A DNA stretch of 64,000 bases from Podarcis raffonei (taxonomy: Eukaryota > Chordata > Lepidosauria > Squamata > Lacertidae), in NCBI RefSeq assembly GCF_027172205.1, contig NC_070614.1:31682501-31746500 (forward strand), given 5' to 3'. A program made the position numbers and the translations under genes. The stretch's first letter is position 1; every line of letters begins with the position of its first letter. The notes beneath the pieces were generated by a model. That model made no database searches, was not told the DNA's origin, and saw only the letters and a program-made list of their open reading frames with translations. Shown here piece by piece: positions 55,946 through 64,000 of this stretch.

Positions 55946-56173
55946 AGTCCAGCACAGCTGATCTGAAAACATTGTTGAAAGTTACTGCTTCTACTTTCAC
56001 AGTAAACAAAAAAAGTATTTATATAGAAATTATACAGGAGGGGTCCAAAATCAAACTTGTTTTACACCCCCCGGGAAAACTATTAAACCTGAAAGAATGC
56101 CCACAAGTCAATGCAAAGTTTTAGTGCAAGGATCAGAGGAGAGCTAGAGTATAACATTTATCCAGTGAAGTGA

Positions 56174-56938
56174 CAATGACCACTTAACCCTTCTTCCACG
56201 GCGAGTGCCAGTTGCGGCCCACCACGGTGCCTCCCTAAGCCCCTGGAGCCTCGCCATGTTGCCCTGACTGTTGTGTTCCTCCCCAGCCACCACAGAGCAT
56301 CTTGCCAATCCACGGTGGTCTGTGGGGGTGAAGCTTTTGCAGGCTTCACTCAGGTCCACTCCCTGGACTTATAATCAGGCCGACACAACTCACTGCAGCC
56401 AAGTCAGCCTTGTGGTGTCACCAACCCTGCCCACCCCTTAGCATTGCTGTTGTTTTTCTGATTTTCTTCTAACCTTTTCCTATCCAGCTTAGTGGGCTTT
56501 CCTATGATTCCTTAATGGTTGCTGTTTTTCGGAGCTGGGAAGGAATTTCCCCTGATTGTCAGGTTTTGCCTTCCCTGTAGCACTAGTCGCAATTTTGGCG
56601 GATTAGTCCTTTGGCGGAATCCTTTAGTCTATCTTCTGACCTGGAGGGGGGAGGGGTGATCCACCCCCCCCAACAGCAGTGGCATTTACAGGGTACCCTG
56701 TTAAAGGGGTCTTGAGGGGGAAGTCTCTGTCCATAGAGCCAGAAACGGATGGTCAGCAGGCCATAGAGCCCCCCCATTTTTTGGGTTGCCCCATCTCTGA
56801 ACTGCTCTGAAATCTCTGGGTGTAGAGCGGAAGAAGAAGAAGAGGGAGGAGGAGGAGGAGGAGGAGGAGGAGGAGGAGGAGGAGGAGGAGGAAGTGTGTT
56901 TTGCTATGGACCTTTCCTCCCAACTAAACCCTGTCATG
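56174..56938 (+). mobile_element. LTR-like retroelement copy, partial
   Basis: Counterpart of 45,492-46,372, so this insertion predates the split of the two OR blocks. It contains an expanded GGA/GAG run at 56,829-56,893 in place of the short run in the other copy. Confidence 0.6.
56829..56893. repeat. (GAA)n(GGA)n microsatellite
   Basis: About eighteen GGA-type units, against about five in the paralogue at 46,132-46,157. Confidence 0.95.
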
Positions 56939-57187
56939 CCTCTTGATCAAATGTACTATATCTACTGTGGAAACCAGCTACATAGGACCTGCCTCTCTTT
57001 GATCCATTTGCATTCTTCCACATTGCAGGTTTGACATTTTCTTGTTCAGCTTCAGGACACACAGACCCCGCCTCACCTGGTACATAATATAGTTTTGAAT
57101 ATAACAGGCTCTGACAGTGGCAGTTGATGCTCATTGGACCTAGTGAGGCTTGTAGAATGTCATGAACGAGTGGCCAATGGGAATGAT

Positions 57188-57672
57188 ATATGGTGGTTAG
57201 GTAGCATCATCATCAGCATTAGGGATTGGTTACAGCCGTGAGAGTATTGGCGGCGAGCCCCATTCTGGGCTCGGGTGGCGGTTAGGCATTGGAATAATGT
57301 GTTTGTGGTGTGTGGAAGGGCTAGGTGTGGCCATCGCCTACGCCTTCAATTTTTGGGTATTCCGTTAAAGGAATCCGGCGGTCGTGTATTCTGTCTGATG
57401 CCTGTGTGGCGGGAGGCCATGGCACGACCCTCGGTGACATCAGGGGAGAGCTTATAGTTGGATTAGCATCAACAGGCTCCACCTACTGGTGAATAAACCC
57501 CCTTTCTGACTCACCCCTCTCCGAGTGGGTGGAGTCAACTGACGTGATCCAATGCCTAAGCCAATACCTTTTCATTTGCTGTAATCAATAAAGTTGTGGC
57601 CTTTTCTTGCCCATTAACCTTATATCACGTGTCCGTGTGTTTTCATTCCACTACACGGGGATCGAACCACAA
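57188..57672 (+). mobile_element. LTR-like retroelement copy
   Basis: Family signature complete in the 3' two-thirds: GGTTAGGCATTGG, ATTCCGTTAAAGGAATCC, CCAATGCCTAAGCC, AATAAAGTTGTGGCC, ending near ATCGAACCACAAC. It occupies the place of about 46,650-47,190 in the paralogous block. Confidence 0.6.
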
Positions 57673-58693
57673 CAACTAGTTACTGGATACTGGATACAGA
57701 GAGCATGGTATCTATGATAATATTATCTTCCTAATTGTGCTGTTTTAAATGTGCATTTTGCATTTGATTTCCTTTGGTAATGTTTTATTTTGAAATCTTT
57801 AAGATAATATTTTAGTTTCCTGTTAATTATGTTAGCCTGGAAGTAACTGCAAGTGTGGCTGGGTTTTTCACAGCAGTATCTCTTAGAGCGGTGAATGGCA
57901 CTATTTAGTGGAAAGAAATCCCAATGGACTGAGCCAGAGGTGGATCCTAACAACTCCCGAGGGAGAGGCAGTCTCCAGGGTGACTGATGGGAAGATGGAA
58001 TATGGCAAGGGAAATGTTTCTAGCAATGGATATTATCAAAATAAGAGAAGGAAGATTGCAACATCATATATTAATTTATCAAAATAAGTTTTATAATTTA
58101 GAATGGTCACAATCAAAATGTCTGATTCTGTCTACACTACAGTAAAGCTGAAAATTCTGATGGGAAAATTACACATTTTTCAACACTTTTTCGTTTTAGA
58201 ATGAATATTCGTTACATTTGATTGTTCTATATAGGCAACGCCCATTAAGTAAGGGTTACGTTCCAAGGCACCACGAGTTTAACCCTGGGTAAATTCCTGG
58301 AACCCCTGGAATCTCACACTACTCAGAGACTGGAGTGGCAAGCAAAAATATAATAAAATTCATTATTATTTTGGGGACATACATTTTATGCTTTTGAACT
58401 TTTATTTTCTTACTAAAGGCATTGGAAATAGTATTTGCTGATACAGTTACAGTATATCTAATTGTACTATACTTGTATCAGTAGTAAGTAAAACACATTT
58501 GTGGGGGGGAGAGAAGAGTGAAGAGGATGAACAAATGGCAATAAATGGCATGGAGAATAAGGTGAATAAATTATAAGACTATTTGCATTGTAGAGTTAGG
58601 AACACAGGAAGTTATTTTACACTGAATCAGCCCATTGGTCCATTTAGCTCAGTATTGTTGACACTGATTGGTAGTGGCTCCCTATGGCTTGAG
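57673..58693. other. Chimeric spacer
   Basis: The 57,673-58,285 part matches 47,195-47,850. From about 58,287 it matches 52,979 onward instead, so two spacer modules are joined at about 58,285. No gene. Confidence 0.65.
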
Positions 58694-59508
58694 TTGCGTG
58701 TTGAGTCCCACAATGCCACCCCCAAAAAAATTCACACTTCACACATCAATTTTTGTTTAAGGTTTTTGGCATAATTTTGGCCACAACTTTATTCAAAATA
58801 CAAAAAATGTGAGTGGTTGCTTAGGCATTGGTTATGACTATCTGTCCTTGCCCTCAGGGACAGAGCTGGCCTTCCGGACTCCGGCGGAAGCCAGCGTGGG
58901 AAACAAGTATTGGGTGAGAAAATGAAGCTGGGCATCAGTCCCTCACTTCTCACCCTCATGTTCCTGTGGGGCTTGCACGGCCCAAGTCCGACTCCGGGGA
59001 CAAGGACGAAAAGAATGGCAAGCCCCTGGATTCCTTTAACGGAATTCCCTTTCCGCATCATTTGGAGGGATAGGCACTTACCCCTCCAAGAACCAATTTA
59101 ACCAATGCCTAACCGCCAACCTTACAAGTTGTGACGATTTGCTACGCAGTAGGCAAAAACCAAATGGCACCAGCCAATCAGCCAAATGGCAAAATTCCTA
59201 CCAGGCCCCCGCTCCAAGGCGGACGACCCCATGACAGGCATAGCAAGGTCAAGTGATCAAGAAAAACCACCCTATAAAAGGGAGGGAGGGCGGGTGATCC
59301 GGTGCAAAACGGCCAAGAGGACGTCCAACGTCTGGCCCCTGTATTTAAAGACTCTTACCCCTCCTCCAAATTGGCAACAATCAAAACTCCCCAGCAACCC
59401 AAATTTAACCACTTAAAGGCTTGGGTTCCTTACCAAATTTGCCTAGTCACTGCAGGGTGGCTTGTTCCCCCAACCGCAACACGTGCTCTCTGTTAGGGAG
59501 AACACGCT
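58694..59508 (-). mobile_element. LTR-like retroelement terminal repeat, apparently solo
   Basis: 815 bases inserted exactly between GGCTTGAG and ATATGGAATC, which are contiguous at 53,367-53,385. On the minus strand it begins AGCGTGTTCTCCC and ends ACACGCAA, as the element at 1,046-1,871 does, and carries ATTCCGTTAAAGGAATCC and AATAAAGTTGTGGCC. No target duplication is visible. Probably younger than the block duplication. Confidence 0.7.
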
Positions 59509-59663
59509 ATATGGAATCATTCATTCCTCCACCTGCAGATGCCAGGGGTTACAGCAGGAACTTCCTACATGCAAAGCAAATGTCCACCCCAAGGTTCTAG
59601 TGCTAGGTTAAAAACTGTATATCAAAATATTCACATTGAACATACAATCCCATTTTTAAAAAC

Positions 59664-60602
59664 TCAAAATATATTTTTAGAAGAATGTCCATAATCTAAG
59701 AGTTTCCACATAGCAGTTTTTATTTCCTTGTTTCTCATACTGTAGATGAATGGATTCAGTGTGGGAGGAATGATGGTATAGACCACAGCAAAAGCTATGT
59801 CCACATTGGAAGCATTATCTGTGGGGGGCTTTGCATAAGCAAATACTCCAGTGAACATAAACACAGAGACAACCATGAGGTGGGGCAGGCAAGTGGAAAG
59901 GGCCTTTTTCTGACCATGAACAGAAGGGATTCTACGCACTGTAGAAAAGATTTGAATGTATGTTATGATGATGAAAATGAAACAACCGAGCCCTATACTC
60001 CATCCTAGCACAAGAAACCCAACTTCAACTAAGTAAAAGTCAGTGCAGGAAAGCTTCAGTAACCTTGGGATTTCACAGAAGAATTGATTGACAGCATTAG
60101 AACAGAAGGTGTTTGCAAAGGTGCAACCAGCATGTAGGGTGGCATTAAGAAGACTGATAATCCATACAATGGCTACCATCCGTATACAGGCTCCTCTTTT
60201 CATAATTAACTCATATTGGAGTGGGTTGCAAATAGCAACATTGCGGTCATGTGCCATTATAGTTAGGAGGGCAAGATCTGATGTTCCAAATAAATATGAA
60301 AAAAAGACTTGAGCAATGCATCCAGAATAAGACATGAACCTGCTGTTTAAAAGAGAAATAGCCATCGATTTGGGTACCATGACAGAAATTGTTCCAAGGT
60401 CCATCATGGCCAAATTCATGAGAAAGAAGTACATGGGGGTGTGAAGGTGGTGATCGAAGACAACTACTACAATAATGAGAAAATTCCCCATTATTGCCAC
60501 CGAGTACAACAACAAGAAAACAAAAAAGTGCAAGATCTGTAGTTCTCGAATGTCTGAGAATCCCAACAGCAGAAATGTAGACATGGAGGTAAGATTGGAC
60601 AT
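59664..60602 (-). CDS. Olfactory receptor, family 14-like (beta type, DRN variant)
   Basis: Open frame of 312 residues from the ATG at 60,602 (MSNLTSMSTFLLLGFS). The frame is open a little further, only from a GTG. The motif at the end of TM3 reads MAHDRNVAICNPLQY: residue 121 is Asn (AAT, 60,240-60,242) where all other ORs here have Tyr. Other motifs are normal: LHTPMYFFLMNLA, KKALSTCLPHLMVV, NPFIYSMRNKEIK. The leader has an upstream ATG with a six-codon frame (MCEHVV). Its candidate first exon (62,226) ends at GC rather than GT. No frame break, but coupling and splicing may be affected. Confidence 0.93.
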   Translation of the reverse strand: MSNLTSMSTFLLLGFSDIRELQILHFFVFLLLYSVAIMGNFLIIVVVVFDHHLHTPMYFFLMNLAMMDLGTISVMVPKSMAISLLNSRFMSYSGCIAQVFFSYLFGTSDLALLTIMAHDRNVAICNPLQYELIMKRGACIRMVAIVWIISLLNATLHAGCTFANTFCSNAVNQFFCEIPRLLKLSCTDFYLVEVGFLVLGWSIGLGCFIFIIITYIQIFSTVRRIPSVHGQKKALSTCLPHLMVVSVFMFTGVFAYAKPPTDNASNVDIAFAVVYTIIPPTLNPFIYSMRNKEIKTAMWKLLDYGHSSKNIF

Positions 60603-60631
60603 TTTATTCACACAACGTGTTCACACATTAC

Positions 60632-62225
60632 CTGTACAAGGAAGAAGATAGGATTGTTTGTTTATAAATGTTTATTAACCCGTTTAATTTAAACAAAGTT
60701 CCTTTAAAGAGTCAAATCCACCATGCATTCTATGCTTTCCCCCTAGGATTGTCACTGACCCCCCCCCCGCACCTATTTGAACTGTGTGCATGGTGTGGGG
60801 AGGCTAGCAAAACCTTGAAGTGTCACAATTTTCCCAGGACACTCCTGGAATTACAGAAGCCATTTTGGCTTCTCATTTTATCCAGGATTGTCCCAATTCC
60901 TCCCAGCAACACTGATTTGCAACTTGCATTGTGAGCCTTCTTGCAGAGCAGTTTTGTTTACACAGAACAATCTGCATGTTCTTGCATGTGACCTATACAA
61001 TATTAAGAGTTAAGAGTACAACACATATCATCAAATAATTTCAGAGTTATGTGCTCAAAATCAATCTACTTCTTTTAGCCAAAATAAATGGCAGGTTACT
61101 ATTATACCCATTTTATATATGTGCTCCTGAGTCTGCCAGTGGCTTGCAGCAGCACCTGGATAAGAACTGGAATTGGTGCTCGTATAAACTGACTTTGTTA
61201 TCACTATGCACACATGCACATGCTTTTAATTTGGGATAATTTGCAGCAGACCTGCACAAATTAGGTAGACTCAGTAAATTGAAGACAGTATGAACAGAGG
61301 CTCCCTGAAGGTTTGGTAGGTGGGTTTCTGCTTGGGACTGCAAAAATAAAGGATAGGAAAATCAAATATTTCACTGTTAACTTTCTGGCTTATTATATCA
61401 TGAGCTCATACCCTCCCTTCCTATTGACTTGTGCCCTACCCCATGTGTACAGGCACTTAGGCAAGCGGTGAAGACCTTTATGTTTAATGCTACCTTTTAC
61501 TTAGGCCATAACTGGGTTTTACAGGACAGCTTCTTAAAGTATGTTGTATGTTTGGTCATGTAGCTATTATACCTTTATATCTGGCCTTGCTCTTGTCTGT
61601 ATGTTGCATTGTGAGGGCATGGTCCTAAACAGCTTATAAGAATACAATGAGTTAATACAGGGCAGGGCACCTTGTACACGCAGCCCTAACCTCCCAACTT
61701 CACTGCCGCTTCACCAATCCCCAGCATTTGCTGCTTGAGATGGTCACTTGACTTTGTCTAATGGGCATGGGGGTGGAATGACACTGATGTAGAACAGAAT
61801 ATCCCTATTTTCATATGAGGAATGTTGAAGGGTATAGGCTATACCCCCTCAATCCTTCTAATATCTGTGCGTTTGATGGAACATCCAAAAGAGAAGCCTA
61901 CATACACATACATGTACATAAGAGCTCACCCCACAGTATTGGTTTTGCGGTTATTACTATCACATGAATAATAAAATACTTATATCATCTTTTATAACTT
62001 GGCTTGTGCACTTCCATTTTTGTCACAATTTCCCATTCAATGTGGCATACCAGATCTCACAATTATACAACTATAATCGAACGTATTGGGTTGGACTCAC
62101 ATTTAGTCATATACTTGCAACAGAACCTCTGAAGTCAATGGGTCTACTAATAGCATCACCAAGTCTGGATTTAATCGAACAAAATTAAAATCCAGTTAGA
62201 AAAAGTTGGCAAGCAATTGAAATGC
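60632..62225. other. Spacer and probable first intron of beta OR 59.7
   Basis: No gene. The 61,850-62,170 part matches 50,570-50,670 and 51,890-52,090. The remainder, including 60,950-61,640, is unassigned. Confidence 0.5.
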
Positions 62226-62476
62226 CTTCAAGTGTAAAATTCATAGGGTAAGATATGCTTCAGATGCAAGAGCCCATGTACCTTCTCAACCAAGCACTTT
62301 CAACCTTCCCTGGACACTTACCCCCAAACATGTAACCGAGTATTTTTTCCCTTTAAAAAAGACAGCATATTTAAAGGTAATAGTCACTAAATGTAGCATC
62401 AGCTATTAGTGCCAGCAGGCATGTGAGGGAGTGTTAGTTAATTCTTGTTTAGGCATCTTGGGATCCTGCTCCCAAG
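62226..62476 (-). promoter_or_regulatory. Candidate OR promoter and first exon (beta OR 59,664)
   Basis: Inverted repeat at 62,457-62,476 with intact arms CTTGGGA/TCCCAAG but a different loop (TCCTGC). TTTTTTAAAGG on the minus strand near 62,350. The expected donor reads TTGAAG/GCATTT, a GC in place of GT. Acceptor at 60,632. Confidence 0.45.
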
Positions 62477-62616
62477 AGCGCAGCAGAGCTGATCAGAATC
62501 CTCAAGGCAATTTTGCTGCTTCGACTTTGGTAATAGAAACAAACAAAAAACAACAGATACAACATGTGCTTCAGTACATGAAAAATGATCACTCTATGGC
62601 TATTTATTTAGTTATA

Positions 62617-62858
62617 CAGTAGTACCTCAGGTTACATATGCTTCAGGTTACATACGCTTCAGGTTACAGACTCCGCTAACCCAGAAATAGTGCTTCAGAT
62701 TAAGAACTTTGCTTCAGGATGAGAACAGAAATCATGCTCCTGCGGCGCGGCGGCAGCAGGAGGCCCCATTAGCTAAAGTGGTGCTTCAGGTTAAGAACAG
62801 TTTCAGGTTAAGAACAGACCTCTGGAACGAATTAAGTACTTAACCCGAGGTACCACTG
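62617..62858 (-). mobile_element. MITE with TA target site (Tc1/mariner-like)
   Basis: CAGTAGTACCTCAGG and GAGGTACCACTG ends with TA on both sides. The interior repeats GCTTCAGGTTACATA. The paralogous stretch at 52,685-52,705 shows the site without the element. Confidence 0.85.
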
Positions 62859-64000
62859 TATCCAAACACTGTAGCCATTTCTAGATAGAGATAGGCTTTC
62901 ACAAACTATCCATTTCCTGGTAACATCCTGGCTGAATTGCTATATTGCATTATACATGGGGCTGCCCTTCAATATGACTCCTTTAGTGCAAAACCTGGCT
63001 GCAATAATTCTAACTGAAGAGAATTCTAACTACCATTCCATTTTTTATTATTTATTTATTTATTTGCCGTCATGTGCCTCTATCTGCAATAGATTCCAGA
63101 CCTATCAGAAAAGATTACTTCCATCCCCCCAGTTTACTCACTTCTATGTCATTTTCCCAGAATGTGGGGAAAAACGGAGGAATATTAAGTGGAGTAGGAC
63201 GTGAGAGACCATGGTTAAAATCAGTCATAAAACATATTGTGTGACTTTGGGATAGTCAGTCCCAGACTGACCTATCTGGCCCAGTTGCTGAGGGAATAAC
63301 CTCTGTTTATTTGTTTCATTTAACAAAATTTATATACCACTTGATTGTAATAAAGCCTCCACATGGCTAACAAGAAATATATAATTATTAATAAAAATAG
63401 TTAAAAACATTTTCTTTTCTTTTTTAGTCCTAAATTACCGGTATGTGGCACCTGTAACATTGCCAGTTCCACAGACAAAAACAGTCGGATGGGCATAAAT
63501 GGGGTATAGCAAGCTTACAAGTAAACTGATCTCAAGCCTTCACAGTATGGTACATGTGGAATGGCCTCCATTAATGAATGATGAGGTATGTGGTCAGTAA
63601 TTGTTCCTTGTATTTTTCTATTAGTTTCCAGTTGGTTCCTGTCATTCAGAGTGTTCATATACATTAGAAATGATGGTTGTGTGAACTGAAAAGAGTGGAG
63701 ATGCTAAAGATTTGTTGTGTTAATGTTCTGCATAATGTTATGCACATCTCTGTCATAATAGCATATAATAATTTAATATTTTGTTTAGTAATTTCTGAAT
63801 GTATAAATTTTATCATATTGTCACCCCAATCTCCAAGCAGTCCTGCACTGTGATGTGTGAAAATTTACTCTGCACAAGTGCTATCTGCACATGAAAGGAA
63901 CTGTCTCCCTGGGTCAATTGGGGGCGGGGTGTTGCTTATGTTCTTGTTTTCTTTTTATGATCAGTGTGTGTCCATATCTGTAGGTTTGTGTGCTGCATGT
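62859..64000. other. Spacer at right window edge
   Basis: No gene. A TTTA-rich run at 63,044-63,064, a CORE-like SINE relic at about 63,195-63,290, and a LINE-type tail on the minus strand at about 63,315-63,440. The last 560 bases are unassigned. Confidence 0.5.

Overview
The window looks like nuclear DNA of a squamate reptile, probably a lizard. Intact single-exon olfactory receptors of the family-14 type sit beside six-exon vomeronasal type-2 receptors (V2R). The repeats are also squamate in character: two or three tRNA-derived SINE types, L2-like LINE tails, a BovB-type LINE tail, hAT and TA-target MITEs, and LTR-like elements. The species cannot be named from sequence alone.

Layout. Eight olfactory receptor (OR) coding exons all lie on the minus strand and alternate between two subtypes, here called alpha (N-terminus MSNLTS) and beta (mostly MHNxT). 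The order is alpha 2.2 kb, beta 6.8, alpha 14.1, beta 18.7, then two plus-strand V2R genes (26.7-31.7 and 33.8-38.9), then alpha 41.8, beta 48.5, alpha 53.5, beta 59.7. The first two alpha-beta pairs belong to a nearly identical tandem duplication of about 13 kb (units A and B). Its junction, near 11,480, fuses a V2R exon-6 relic to the first codons of a lost alpha OR. The two V2R genes are a second tandem duplication of about 7 kb. The 41.8-49.5 and 53.5-60.6 blocks are an older, more diverged duplication.

The ORs appear to share a promoter and first-exon module on the minus strand. In each copy, reading in the direction of transcription, there is an inverted repeat (CTTGGGA, six bases, TCCCAAG), an AT-rich TATA-like stretch in most copies, and a conserved segment ending in AAAG followed by GT. 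The module lies about 1.2-2.8 kb upstream of six coding exons, and in each of these a pyrimidine-rich AG acceptor sits just before the start codon. A seventh copy belongs to the truncated OR at 11.5 kb. The beta genes at 6.8 and 18.7 kb lack their own module in the sequence seen.

Both V2R genes have open reading frames across six exons with GT/AG splice sites. Each predicts 875 residues: signal peptide, Venus-flytrap ligand domain, nine-cysteine domain and seven membrane helices. The first copy lacks one of the nine cysteines. The rest of the window is spacer modules shared between OR units, with insertions that can often be timed because a paralogous empty site is present. I found no non-receptor protein gene, functional tRNA or rRNA gene, or CRISPR array. 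All comparisons are by eye within the window.
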